This document shows, one piece after another, positions 11,691 through 20,071 of a stretch of 64,000 nucleotides of DNA; the first letter of the stretch is position 1; each line of letters starts with the position of its first letter. The stretch comes from an uncultured Clostridia bacterium (GTDB lineage Bacteria; Bacillota; Clostridia; Peptostreptococcales; Anaerovoracaceae). The position numbers and the translations under genes are program-made. The notes under the pieces are model-generated. The model saw only the letters and a program-made list of their open reading frames with translations, did not search any database and was not told the DNA's origin. The stretch spans positions 1 through 64,000 of the forward strand of contig CAMENZ010000006.1 of the NCBI GenBank assembly GCA_945928865.1. The letters are read 5' to 3'.

Positions 11691-12722
11691 TCAATCTTTA
11701 ATCTGTCGTCCCAATTCTTCTTCCGAAAAAACTCTGCCTGCTCTATTTATATTCATATTATCAGGTCCAAACCTCTTAGGTGGGCCGTTTTTAATCAAAT
11801 TGATTTTTTCTAATAAAACTTCGCCTTCTGAGTTTTCTTTTTTGTTCATTTCTAAACCTAAGATATTACAAGGATTTTTAGGAGAATTATTTTCAGATTC
11901 ATCAGAAGTCGCTCCTTTAGATTTCATATTTACTTCCATAGCCTTTCTTAAAAGCTCTGCAGGACTCAAATCCCTTTCTCCTAACTTTTGAAACAAATCT
12001 TCTTTCGGCTCTTCATCAGTAACTGTTCTTTCCATTTCTCTACCGAATATATTTTTTTCAAAAAGACCTATATCCTCAACTCTATCTATAACTAAGTTAG
12101 CTCTCTCAATTTTTATGTTGTATAATTTATCTTTAATTTCTTCTAAAGGATCAGATTCTATATTTGCTTTATTTAGCTCTTTATCTTGTGGAAAATCGCC
12201 CTTGCTCATTTCAAAATTTAATTTAGTCGGGGTGCAATTATCTTCATAGACCCTATGCTGGGAGAATTGATTTTCCTGATTAACTTGTCCCTTCTTAACA
12301 TTAGCAATGATTTTTTCACCGTCATAAATAAATTCATTGCAATCTAAATCAGCAGGCTGAATCTTCTCCGTATCGGTAAGCTGTTCACTTCCCTTGTTAC
12401 AAACACAATTTTCAACCGCCTCTTTAACATCAGTATCTGTAGATTCTGACATTTTTACATTCGAAACAGGCCCCTCTTGTGTTGTTTCAGGAGCATTAGC
12501 TATTTCTTCTGCCACAGTATCGGCTGGTTGGATTTTATTATCAGATCCATCAAAAGGAGATTGCTGAAACTGTTCTGCTAACCTATCTCTCTTCCTTCCC
12601 GATCTGATTAAGGCTGCAAAGGCTAAAATCAACGATAAAATTACGCCTACGCCTAAAATCCAAATATAATTTTCTTCATAAAATACTTTGAGCACTTCCA
12701 AATTATTTACTAACTTTTCCAC
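11691..12722 (-). CDS. Uncharacterised single-pass membrane protein
   Basis: A 343-residue protein with one N-terminal membrane segment (ILGVGVILSLILAFAALI, about residues 18-36), a basic stop-transfer patch RSGRKRDR, and then a long acidic cytoplasmic tail without recognisable domains. Cysteines are sparse. It starts at GTG (12720-12722) with GAAAGGAAAGA upstream. It is the promoter-proximal gene of the operon that ends with the M18 peptidase, and its stop lies 18 bases before the zinc-ribbon gene. Both proteins share low-complexity charged composition, so they may act together; this is inference from position. Confidence 0.7.
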   Translation of the reverse strand: MEKLVNNLEVLKVFYEENYIWILGVGVILSLILAFAALIRSGRKRDRLAEQFQQSPFDGSDNKIQPADTVAEEIANAPETTQEGPVSNVKMSESTDTDVKEAVENCVCNKGSEQLTDTEKIQPADLDCNEFIYDGEKIIANVKKGQVNQENQFSQHRVYEDNCTPTKLNFEMSKGDFPQDKELNKANIESDPLEEIKDKLYNIKIERANLVIDRVEDIGLFEKNIFGREMERTVTDEEPKEDLFQKLGERDLSPAELLRKAMEVNMKSKGATSDESENNSPKNPCNILGLEMNKKENSEGEVLLEKINLIKNGPPKRFGPDNMNINRAGRVFSEEELGRQIKD

Positions 12723-12762
12723 TTTAAATCTTTCCTTTCGTTAGAAATATATAATCCATTTA

Positions 12763-12791
12763 ATTATAAACCAAAATACTTATAAATGCAA
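12763..12791 (-). promoter_or_regulatory. Sigma-A promoter of the glnA-serS operon
   Basis: On the minus strand TTGCAT (12786-12791) and TATAAT (12763-12768) are separated by exactly 17 bases, about 40 bases upstream of the GTG start of the first operon gene. Confidence 0.7.
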
Positions 12792-12862
12792 AGAAAATAG
12801 CAGGATAAATGAAAATTTTCACAAGAATTTTTATGATTTTATAGGGGCGGTGAACTAATAAA

Positions 12863-12914
12863 TTTTGTATTTTGTAAATGTACTGTGAAATACAAAAATA
12901 GTTGATTTCACAGT
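12863..12914. repeat. Overlapping inverted repeats between operon and tRNA
   Basis: TTTTGTATTT can pair with AAATACAAAA, and CTGTGAAAT with ATTTCACAG. The two stems share bases, so they exclude each other. No T-run follows, so this is not an obvious terminator. Role unknown. Confidence 0.4.
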
Positions 12915-13042
12915 ATTTATCGTATAAAGGCAATGAACCTGAAATGTACCTTCCAATATCTGATGTTTTCTATCCAACAAAATCCAAACCTCTGATTTTT
13001 ATTAAAAAAGTCTCAAAAAAATCATTTTTTTGCGATTTTTTC

Positions 13043-13071
13043 TTGACATTTTCGTTTCAAAATGTTAATAT
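13043..13071 (+). promoter_or_regulatory. Promoter of tRNA-Lys
   Basis: TTGACA at 13043-13048 and TAATAT at 13066-13071 with 17-base spacing. The predicted start falls about 15 bases before the mature tRNA. Confidence 0.8.
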
Positions 13072-13093
13072 AACAAATGTGCCAAGTGAACAC

Positions 13094-13169
13094 GGGTCAT
13101 TAGCTCAGTTGGCAGAGCACCTGACTCTTAATCAGGGTGTCCGGGGTTCGAGCCCCCGATGACCCACCA
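13094..13169 (+). tRNA. tRNA-Lys (anticodon CTT)
   Basis: A complete 76-base cloverleaf with encoded CCA. The acceptor is GGGTCAT/ATGACCC, the D stem GCTC/GAGC, the anticodon stem CCTGA/TCAGG with loop CTCTTAA, and the T stem CGGGG/CCCCG with TTCGAGC. The anticodon CTT reads lysine AAG codons. It has its own promoter and terminator. The last 22 bases of the gene and flank recur downstream at 13342-13363. Confidence 0.97.
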
Positions 13170-13170
13170 A
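13149..13170 (+). repeat. 22-bp direct repeat, copy 1 (tRNA 3' end)
   Basis: Covers part of the T loop, the T-stem 3' strand, the acceptor 3' strand and CCA of tRNA-Lys plus one base. It is identical over 22 bases to 13342-13363, and the two copies are 193 bases apart. Duplicated tRNA 3' ends are the normal footprint of tyrosine-recombinase integration. Confidence 0.8.
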
Positions 13171-13180
13171 TTTATAAAAA

Positions 13181-13206
13181 AGCCACCCAAAAGGGTGGTT
13201 TTTTTA
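13181..13206 (+). terminator. Terminator of tRNA-Lys
   Basis: AGCCACCC (13181-13188) pairs with GGGTGGTT (13193-13200) across AAAA and is followed by TTTTT. Confidence 0.85.
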
Positions 13207-13220
13207 TGCGAAAATATTAG

Positions 13221-13341
13221 GATGGGGCGAAGAACCCGCGAGGGCAGTGGCGTTATGAAGAAAGTCCTGTGGACTTTCGAATAGCCACCGTGCCGATAGC
13301 ACCTGTTAAGGTGCTGAGGTGGCAGCCTGCGAAGCAGGCGG
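13221..13341. repeat. GC-rich block of consecutive hairpins
   Basis: A strikingly GC-rich stretch inside AT-rich DNA, lying between the two tRNA-end repeats. It folds into successive perfect stems: GGCAGTGGC (13243-13251) with GCCACCGTGCC (13284-13294) enclosing AAAGTCC/GGACTTT (13261-13277); AGCACCT/AGGTGCT (13298-13315); and GCCTGC/GCAGGC (13325-13339) closed by GAA. No coding frame is evident. It could be a structured RNA, a palindromic mobile repeat, or the remnant of an integrated element. Confidence 0.6.
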
Positions 13342-13363
13342 CGAGCCCCCGATGACCCACCAA
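13342..13363 (+). repeat. 22-bp direct repeat, copy 2 (orphan tRNA 3' end)
   Basis: Exact copy of 13149-13170 without the rest of a tRNA: the preceding bases cannot form the T-stem 5' strand. It is immediately followed by a second terminator. Confidence 0.8.
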
Positions 13364-13364
13364 G

Positions 13365-13416
13365 AAAAAAAGCCTTGAAAATACTGTAAATTGCAGTAGT
13401 TCAGGGCTTTTTTTGT
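13365..13416 (+). terminator. Second terminator after the tRNA-end repeat
   Basis: An AAAGCCTTGAA arm pairs with TTCAGGGCTTT, with an inner ACTG/CAGT stem, followed by a T-run at 13408-13414. It may be the ancestral tRNA terminator displaced by the insertion. Confidence 0.75.
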
Positions 13417-13455
13417 TTTAACTGTAATTTTAGTCTAAAAATATTCCCCAGTACC

Positions 13456-13764
13456 TCAAAATGCCCCCATAGATGGTTTACCCTTAAAGTACGGTACCGC
13501 TTTTACTCTCAAGTTTTCCCAATCCTTTTTAGAAATATATGATTTTTGGTTGTATGAAACCCTTAATCCAAGTCTTTGAATGTTAAAATCAAGGAAATCT
13601 TCTCCTCTTTCATCTTCTACAGACCTTTAGGAGATCATCTCTCCCAATGATGGATTAGGCATATACCATAGTTTTTTCTCACTCTTGTATCTGACTATTG
13701 TTTTTTTATATAACTGTATTGTATCTCCCCCTAAGGTATTAGTATTGCCCTCATTCTTTTCCAT
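13456..13764 (-). pseudogene. Broken gene with in-frame stop, unknown family
   Basis: Reading the minus strand from an ATG at 13762-13764 gives 45 sensible residues (with KKLWYMPNPSLGEMIS), a TAA, then 56 more in the same frame ending KPSMGAF and TGA. The composition is protein-like on both sides of the stop (FNIQRLGLRVSYNQKSY, then KKDWENLRVKAVPYFKG). The open frame also continues upstream of the ATG into the hairpin at 13798-13825 (FKYIAKFGLIKI). I do not recognise the family; it lies where a tRNA-integrated element might have left debris. Confidence 0.5.
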
Positions 13765-13797
13765 AATTTTTATCAAACCAAATTTAGCAATATACTT

Positions 13798-13825
13798 AAA
13801 CAGCGACTCAAAGGAGTCGCTGTTT
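13798..13825 (-). terminator. Hairpin after the transcobalamin-like gene
   Basis: A perfect 12-base stem AAACAGCGACTC/GAGTCGCTGTTT with a four-base loop, 18 bases after the stop codon. The T-run is short, so termination may be weak. Confidence 0.6.
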
Positions 13826-13843
13826 AAAAAATTGTTTTATTTA

Positions 13844-16507
13844 TTACATAGCTATCTTCCTAACACCGTAGAAAGAATCCGCCAGCTTTGTTATAGTTAC
13901 TGTCTTTCCATCTTTCTTCAATATCAGTTTTGCCTTATAAAAATATCTTCCCTTTACCGTTACTTTCTTATCTAAATATGTTAAAGCATCCTGTTCCCTA
14001 ATCTTTTTATAACCTGCTTTGGCATTTTTACTTCTATAATATGCTACATTTACCTTTATACCGTCTTTTTTCAAAGATTGCATTAAGGCTTTCTGATTTT
14101 TATCTAACTCAACCCTCACTTTTACAACTCTATTCTTTAAAAGTTTTGTCCTAACTTTTATTTTAGATTTGTTTAAAATACCGTCAATTAAAGTTTCGGT
14201 ATCCTCTTTTCCCTTAGCAACGTTCGGATTTTCGCTCTTATTTTCTTCCGACTTTTTAACAATATTATTATCTACAGGTACTTCATTCCACTTTTCAGAG
14301 CCCTGCTCTAATCTGTAATCATCCGTATAATGAAAGACTATTTCACTTCCATTTTTAACCCCCTGTTCTTTAACACCATACATAGGATGTATTCCATCTA
14401 AAGTATACATCCAACCGGATTTTGAACCATTATCAAATTCTGCTAAAGTTTTTCCGTCAGGTTTTGTTATGGAAGAAACATAGTTGCCATTAAATTTTTC
14501 AGGCTTAGTACATTTATAACCATATTTTGCAAAAACCTTTTCTATAACGTCTATTACCTTGGCATCCTTCGCCACTTCAACTTCTTCTTTTGCAATCCAA
14601 GTTTCAAGATTCTTCCCTTTCAAGGTCTGCACCATCCCTGTTTTCTCTGGATCATTTTCCTTTGCACCAAGCAAGGTAAAGTAAACCTTAATATCGCTTC
14701 CTGCAGGAGAGGTTCCGCCTGGATTTACCGGATTTTCTGTGCCCGAATTTCCGCCCGGTGTCGTGCCCGGATCCGAACCTGTATTATCATTAGAAATTTT
14801 CTTCTTTTCTATATTTTTAAAATCAAATATATATCCGGCTTTAAGACCTATAAAATATTGAATAGCTGCTCTATAAGTCTGCTCTGTAGCCATATCGACA
14901 GAGCCGCTGCTTTTTACCATCCAATTATACTTATAGCTATCTTTAATTTCGTATTTTCTCAAAGCATGAAGCATGGTTTTATTATTTGCCGTAATATCTT
15001 TTATATATTGGGAATCACAAGAAGCCAACCCTCCGATTACCATAGCTAAACTGTTGGAATTATTGGATACATCGCCATCAACATCTAATTTCAACTGTAT
15101 CGCACTAACCGCTTTTTCCACCGCTGCCTTAACCTCAGGTTCTTTGCAATATGGTCCCAAAGCATAGAGGGCGAACCCCGTAGCATCCTGCCATCCATAA
15201 GAATCCCAAAGGCCTTCCGCATTTGTCATAGCTAAAAGTGCCTGTACCATCTCCTTAGTTACTTCCTTTACACCCGGAGTTTTATAATCATCTGAAGAAA
15301 GAGCATAAATAGCTGGAGCTAATATATATATATCATCTTTAACTTCCTCTTTCTTATCAATTAATGCCTTGATTAAATTCTTGCCGTAATAATCTTCCGG
15401 GTCGTATCCAAGCGCTCTAAGTCCGAGAATGCCCTTATCTAAAGCCTTTAAGTTCTTAGCAATATTATCATCTTCTAATAAGGTCTTTATAATCTCCAAT
15501 TCTTCCGACTTACTCACATATTTTTCTGAAAATTCATCACCTAACTTTATCAGATCTATAATCTGCCAAACATCCTTGTTTACTTTGCCCTTATTATCAT
15601 TGAAGAATAATCTAACTCTTTTATAGAGATTTTCCTTTACGCTTTCAAAATCTTCTGCGTCAACATTTCCAACGATTTCAATAGGTACAGATACCTTATA
15701 TTCAGTTCCGTCAACGCTAACGGAAAATCTGATAACTGTATTACCGGCAGATTTTGCCGTTACATTATAATAGTAATTTTTCTCAGTATTATAAAATTTA
15801 TCCTTACCCTTACTTAAATCCAATAAATCCTTTTCATCATACTGAGCTTTAATTTCTAAGTTTTTAAGGTTTTGTGAATAAAACTTTTTAGAACTCTTAT
15901 CCTTTCCATGAATAAACAAACATATTTTATCCCCTACGTTCATGGTAATGCCGGAACTGCTCAGGGCTATATCAGGGTCATAATCCCAATCGCTCACCTC
16001 ATCATCACCATAATTATCATGTTCTTTCTTCCAATGAACCGTAAGCTCATCAGTTTCTTTACTTCTGTCGACAGTATCAAATTTAATATAGTTACTTGCA
16101 CCGCTACATTTTGCTATAGCTTTTACATGACCTGTACCTATAACATTAAAGAAATATTCATTAACTTTGCCGTTATCAACTCTTTTAATTAAATTGCTTC
16201 CCTCAGAAATTTCCCATTCCACACTATCATTAGAACCTTCTACCCTTGCTCTAAAACCATATTCGGAACCATTTTTAATTTCTTCGTATGCACCTGCAAA
16301 CTGATGTTCCCTTAAAAGATCTACCCACTTAGGAGTTATACCGGCATTATCTCCATAATTGTATCTCTCAATAATAATTCTAACTTCACTGCCATTTGTA
16401 GAATTATCTGCGTATCCATAAGAAGTACTCATAGGTGTAAAAATGCTGATAACCATTATAAATGCCAGCAAAATCGAAATCTTTGCTTTTATATTTTTTG
16501 TTTTCAT
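13844..16507 (-). CDS. Secreted transcobalamin-like protein (alpha-barrel plus DUF4430)
   Basis: A secreted protein of 887 residues. A signal peptide ends near residue 30 (IFTPMSTSYGYA). Beta-rich Ig-like segments follow to about residue 300. A helical alpha/alpha-toroid region of prenyltransferase/cobalamin-binding type lies at about 320-556 (LGLRALGYDPEDYY, YGWQDATGFALYALG, NNSNSLAMVIGGLAS). A Gly/Pro/Thr linker leads to a DUF4430 domain at about 604-732 (SGWMYTLDGIHPMYGV, GSEIVFHYTDDY). An Fn3-like C-terminal domain at about 776-887 is shared with the upstream gene. Toroid followed by DUF4430 is the order seen in intrinsic factor and transcobalamin. The locus is preceded by a cobalamin riboswitch, so surface capture of cobamide is a strong inference. 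The ATG at 16505-16507 has AAAGGAG upstream. No LPXTG motif is present. Confidence 0.82.
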   Translation of the reverse strand: MKTKNIKAKISILLAFIMVISIFTPMSTSYGYADNSTNGSEVRIIIERYNYGDNAGITPKWVDLLREHQFAGAYEEIKNGSEYGFRARVEGSNDSVEWEISEGSNLIKRVDNGKVNEYFFNVIGTGHVKAIAKCSGASNYIKFDTVDRSKETDELTVHWKKEHDNYGDDEVSDWDYDPDIALSSSGITMNVGDKICLFIHGKDKSSKKFYSQNLKNLEIKAQYDEKDLLDLSKGKDKFYNTEKNYYYNVTAKSAGNTVIRFSVSVDGTEYKVSVPIEIVGNVDAEDFESVKENLYKRVRLFFNDNKGKVNKDVWQIIDLIKLGDEFSEKYVSKSEELEIIKTLLEDDNIAKNLKALDKGILGLRALGYDPEDYYGKNLIKALIDKKEEVKDDIYILAPAIYALSSDDYKTPGVKEVTKEMVQALLAMTNAEGLWDSYGWQDATGFALYALGPYCKEPEVKAAVEKAVSAIQLKLDVDGDVSNNSNSLAMVIGGLASCDSQYIKDITANNKTMLHALRKYEIKDSYKYNWMVKSSGSVDMATEQTYRAAIQYFIGLKAGYIFDFKNIEKKKISNDNTGSDPGTTPGGNSGTENPVNPGGTSPAGSDIKVYFTLLGAKENDPEKTGMVQTLKGKNLETWIAKEEVEVAKDAKVIDVIEKVFAKYGYKCTKPEKFNGNYVSSITKPDGKTLAEFDNGSKSGWMYTLDGIHPMYGVKEQGVKNGSEIVFHYTDDYRLEQGSEKWNEVPVDNNIVKKSEENKSENPNVAKGKEDTETLIDGILNKSKIKVRTKLLKNRVVKVRVELDKNQKALMQSLKKDGIKVNVAYYRSKNAKAGYKKIREQDALTYLDKKVTVKGRYFYKAKLILKKDGKTVTITKLADSFYGVRKIAM

Positions 16508-16534
16508 AAAAACTCCTTTCCCCAATATTTAAAC

Positions 16535-16560
16535 AACAGTGGCCCTATTGAGCCACTGTT
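16535..16560 (-). terminator. Intergenic hairpin between the two surface genes
   Basis: AACAGTGGC/GCCACTGTT, a nine-base stem with an eight-base loop and almost no T-run. It could attenuate or stabilise the mRNA between the two riboswitch-controlled genes rather than fully terminate. Confidence 0.5.
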
Positions 16561-16569
16561 ATCTTAAAA

Positions 16570-19500
16570 TTACCTCACTGCTTTTCTTTTACCGTACAGA
16601 GAATCACTTAACTTTGTTATGGCTATTTTCTTACCATCTTTTTTAACACAAATCTTTGCTTTATAAAAATATTGTTTGTCTGCTGTAACTTTATCATCTA
16701 TATAAGTCATACCCTGTGTTGTCTTAATTTTCTTGTATCCAGTTTTAGCATTATGACTTCTATAATATACTATAAATATTTGCTCACCCTTTGCTTTCAA
16801 GGACTTAATTAAATTTTTCTGATATTTATTCAATTCAACCTGAACTTTTATGCCCTTATTTTTCAAGAATACAGTTCTAACCTTGATCTTGGCCTTATTA
16901 ACAACATTATCGACCACATCTTGGACATCTACTTTTTCTTTTTCCTGCACCTTAATTTCAGCATCTTCTTTTTTAACATCATTCTTTACATCACTGCTGC
17001 CGACATTAGCGCCGCCTCCGCCAATATTGACGATGGCAGGTCCGCTTGGTATATCCGTTTTCTTAGGAGCAACATGAACGACGAATTCAATAGTCTTTGC
17101 CTTAATATCTCCTGTTTCATCGAAAGGAACACCGGTTACCTTTACAGTGCCGGCTTTTTTAGCTATTAAATTATGAGTTGTCCATTTTTCAACATTTACA
17201 TCATTAGGGTCAGTATTAACTTTATCAGCAACTAATACTTCTCCATCTCCTTCATAAGTCCATCTAAATCTCTGTTCGCTGGCATTTTGAGGAGCAACGT
17301 CAATTTTTAAATCCCTTAAACCGTTGACAGTCATTTTAATTTCTTTTTCTTTAACTGTCGCCTTTTTCAATTCATGTCTATACTTAAATTCTACTGTAAA
17401 CTGCTTTGTGATACTTTCATCATCTAACAACTTAGCAATAAATGTCGCCTTACCCGGTTTCTTAGGCACTAAGCCGTTGGCATGCAATGGATCATATACG
17501 GCAACATCAGGGTTTAAAGATTCCCACTTAATGGAACTGTAGCTGGCATTACGTGGTAAAACTCTAAGAGTATAACCCTTACTTCCATACTGTTCTACCT
17601 CTTCCATAGGATTATATCTCATTCCTACGAAAGCATCTCCAAGACTGTTCCAATCATGGATTTCCCAAGTAGCAGGAACTTCTCCCTCAAAGCCTGTCTG
17701 CTTTACATAGGATGAAGTAGTATCAAAATTTAATGTAGCAGTATCATCCAACATTCTGATGGAAACAGTATGTTTGCCTGGAAACAGAACTTTAAAGCTG
17801 CTACCTATAATATGTTGTCCTGCCTTATATTCTAATTCATAAGAAGTTTCATGGAGCTCCTTAAAATCAGTTTCACCTTTTTTCCTACCTTCTACTACTA
17901 CATTTACTCTTTCCGATCCTGCAATCGGTAATTCATCCTTGCCTAAATAAACTTTTTCGCCATTTCTAACAGCATAAGATCTTATTTCTTCAATATCACT
18001 TTTTATTACTTTTAATTTGAATTTCTTGGTGAAATGGTTTCCTTCATTGGTATAACGAAGAATCACTTCCTTTTCTCCAACTTTTCTTGGGTGGAAACGA
18101 TTTGTTCTGTCTACCCAGAACCAATATGAATATTCATCTCTTTCAGGATGATGTACATATTCCTCTGAATCCCACTTTTCTACTACAATTTTGTCTTCCT
18201 TTTCACCTTCCATGTGGAAAGTGCCGAAATCTGTCATTTTAAGAGTAATTTCGCCGTTTTCTACATATATTTTTTCACCGGTATCCTTATTATCAAAATA
18301 TATGTCCTCTATATTAGTTTTCTTAATATTTATAGTCTTAACATCTTCGACATTTCCTACCTTAGCAGTCACCTTTACAACACCTTCTTTTTTAGGTGTT
18401 AATTTCCCTGTCTGTGAAATATCAGCGATTTCTGTTTTATCAATACTCCAAACAATACTGTCTGTAGCATCATGTGGCGTTACCTTTGCCTGTAAAGCAA
18501 GCTCTTTATTCGGCTCAAGCATAGTCGGAGCATTGATAATTTCCACTTTCTCCGCCTTAACTTCTGCAACATTTATTACATATTCTGCTTCGCCGGCATC
18601 ACATTTTACTGTTACGGTAGCTCTACCTGATTTAACAACCTTATATTGAAGCCCCTCTGTAGGCAATTTGTCTTTAACAAGAATTGTTCTATCCAATATT
18701 CCGTCTATATCTTCTACTTTAATATCGTATTCATAAAGATGGGGAACAGCAGGTATATCGCATTTAAGATATACCATATTACCAATCTTTTCTTCAATTA
18801 CATTATCATTATGAGTATAGGATTTTCCCTTTGTATCTACTGAGAGTTTAGGATACGGTCCATCCACCTGAACCCATCTCATTCCCTGTCTTATAACAAT
18901 CGGTTGACTATGTTTTACATTTATGGAAATGGTTCTTTCTATCTTTCCGTCGACTTTTACATCTAAAGAAAATTTACCTTCACCTACAGCCTTTACACGG
19001 AAAGCTCCATTATCTTCTTTTCGATTAACCGCTAACTTATCCTTATCAGCCTCCTGCGGTACCATTTCAACATTCACACCGGATTTTACTACAGGTTTTA
19101 TATATAATCTCTGGCCGGAGATTATATTAAGTTCTGCATCTAATATCTTAAAATTTGTATTTCTCTCTAAAGTAAAATCAACTCTCTCTAACTTGCTTTC
19201 TACCTGAGGCTCTTCTTCTCCACTTGGCTCATCAGGATTTCCCTTAACTAAAACCGGTATTTTTAATTCATAATCAAACCCGTTAACCTTTGTTTCCAAC
19301 AGTATATCAACCTTACCCGGTTTTAAAGCTGTGAGAATTTGATATTCATGACTTGGGTTTCCTTCACCATCGAAGTCAGGATATGGTACTAATGACGCAA
19401 CTCCTTGATCTCCCATAAAGGAACATTTCCATTCTATTTTTTCAAGTTTCTTACCCTCTAAAATGTCTTGATGAGCATCGCTTTTAATAGCTATAATTAC

Positions 19501-19731
19501 TTCATCATCTTTGCTCATTTCAATCGGGTTTTGATTATCCTTGTTAATTATGGGTGACTTTACTTCAAGTGCCTTCATTATACCTTCTTTAGTCCAGACA
19601 CAATATACATTGCTCTTTCCCATATTTTTAGTACCTTCTGCATATCCATATGACATAGGTATAAAGGTGCTGACAACCATTAAAAATGCCAACAGTATTG
19701 AAAGTGCCCTCCTACATTTTTCAACTTTCAT
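16570..19731 (-). CDS. Large secreted Ig-like (Big_2) surface protein under a B12 riboswitch
   Basis: A 1053-residue secreted protein. The signal peptide (ALSILLAFLMVVSTFIPMSYGYA) closely resembles that of the downstream gene. The body is a series of Ig-like beta domains; the clearest Big_2-type repeat is at about 390-473 (VEIINAPTMLEPNKELAL, then TPHDATDSIVWSIDKTEIA). A Gly-rich linker near 920 precedes a C-terminal Fn3-like domain (942-1053) with YYRSHNAKTGYKKIKTT, about half identical to the C-terminus of the DUF4430 protein. No LPXTG or S-layer-homology motif was found, so attachment is unclear. I chose the ATG at 19729-19731, with AAAGGAGG upstream, over an upstream in-frame start. It is the first gene after the cobalamin riboswitch, so a role in corrinoid capture or display is inferred. 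Confidence 0.8.
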   Translation of the reverse strand: MKVEKCRRALSILLAFLMVVSTFIPMSYGYAEGTKNMGKSNVYCVWTKEGIMKALEVKSPIINKDNQNPIEMSKDDEVIIAIKSDAHQDILEGKKLEKIEWKCSFMGDQGVASLVPYPDFDGEGNPSHEYQILTALKPGKVDILLETKVNGFDYELKIPVLVKGNPDEPSGEEEPQVESKLERVDFTLERNTNFKILDAELNIISGQRLYIKPVVKSGVNVEMVPQEADKDKLAVNRKEDNGAFRVKAVGEGKFSLDVKVDGKIERTISINVKHSQPIVIRQGMRWVQVDGPYPKLSVDTKGKSYTHNDNVIEEKIGNMVYLKCDIPAVPHLYEYDIKVEDIDGILDRTILVKDKLPTEGLQYKVVKSGRATVTVKCDAGEAEYVINVAEVKAEKVEIINAPTMLEPNKELALQAKVTPHDATDSIVWSIDKTEIADISQTGKLTPKKEGVVKVTAKVGNVEDVKTINIKKTNIEDIYFDNKDTGEKIYVENGEITLKMTDFGTFHMEGEKEDKIVVEKWDSEEYVHHPERDEYSYWFWVDRTNRFHPRKVGEKEVILRYTNEGNHFTKKFKLKVIKSDIEEIRSYAVRNGEKVYLGKDELPIAGSERVNVVVEGRKKGETDFKELHETSYELEYKAGQHIIGSSFKVLFPGKHTVSIRMLDDTATLNFDTTSSYVKQTGFEGEVPATWEIHDWNSLGDAFVGMRYNPMEEVEQYGSKGYTLRVLPRNASYSSIKWESLNPDVAVYDPLHANGLVPKKPGKATFIAKLLDDESITKQFTVEFKYRHELKKATVKEKEIKMTVNGLRDLKIDVAPQNASEQRFRWTYEGDGEVLVADKVNTDPNDVNVEKWTTHNLIAKKAGTVKVTGVPFDETGDIKAKTIEFVVHVAPKKTDIPSGPAIVNIGGGGANVGSSDVKNDVKKEDAEIKVQEKEKVDVQDVVDNVVNKAKIKVRTVFLKNKGIKVQVELNKYQKNLIKSLKAKGEQIFIVYYRSHNAKTGYKKIKTTQGMTYIDDKVTADKQYFYKAKICVKKDGKKIAITKLSDSLYGKRKAVR

Positions 19732-19778
19732 AAAAACCTCCTTTAGTTTAATAAAATTTAGACCTCGACACAAGGCAT

Positions 19779-19812
19779 AAAAAAACCCTTAATTTCCGTA
19801 GAAACTAAGGGG
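19779..19812 (-). terminator. Riboswitch expression-platform terminator
   Basis: On the minus strand CCCTTAGTTTC pairs with GAAATTAAGGG and is followed by seven T residues. It lies between the cobalamin aptamer and the start codon, the expected arrangement for transcriptional control. Confidence 0.8.
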
Positions 19813-19884
19813 AGCATAACAAAAAAAGAGGTCAAAAAACCGCATTATATTTGCATTGCTCCCTTGTCCCAAGAGTTCAGCGTG

Positions 19885-20036
19885 TATTATCAGCAGGTCT
19901 TCCGACTTAGATTCTTCCTCTGGATCCCTTCCCATCTTTCGACAGTGGCATGATCCTTCGTCCTCATTACGGCAAAGGCAACTGTGCAGGATTTTCACCT
20001 GACTTCCCTATTAAAAGCATAAATTTGCTTACTGAC
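19885..20036 (-). promoter_or_regulatory. Cobalamin riboswitch (surface protein operon)
   Basis: The minus strand carries GGGAAGTCAGGTGAAAATCC, a central conserved core and the 3' B12 box AAGTCGGAAGACCTGC (rendered on the plus strand at 19893-19908). These are diagnostic of the cobalamin aptamer. The middle part deviates from the usual CCGCAACTGT and reads GCCGTAATGAGG, so it may be a variant class. A downstream terminator at 19779-19812 and a promoter at 20043-20071 complete a transcription-attenuation unit. Confidence 0.9.
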
Positions 20037-20042
20037 CATACA

Positions 20043-20071
20043 TTTATATCATATTTTGATTTTTTTTGCAA
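20043..20071 (-). promoter_or_regulatory. Promoter of the riboswitch-surface protein operon
   Basis: TTGCAA (20066-20071) and TATAAA (20043-20048) with 17-base spacing on the minus strand, directly upstream of the aptamer. Confidence 0.7.

Noticed and set aside
13287..13363. A second tRNA gene
   Set aside because: Only the T loop 3' part, acceptor 3' strand and CCA are present; the 5' acceptor and T-stem 5' strand cannot be found.
13685..13975. 96-residue plus-strand frame
   Set aside because: Antisense to the end of the transcobalamin-like gene and the hairpin at 13798-13825; no supporting start signals.
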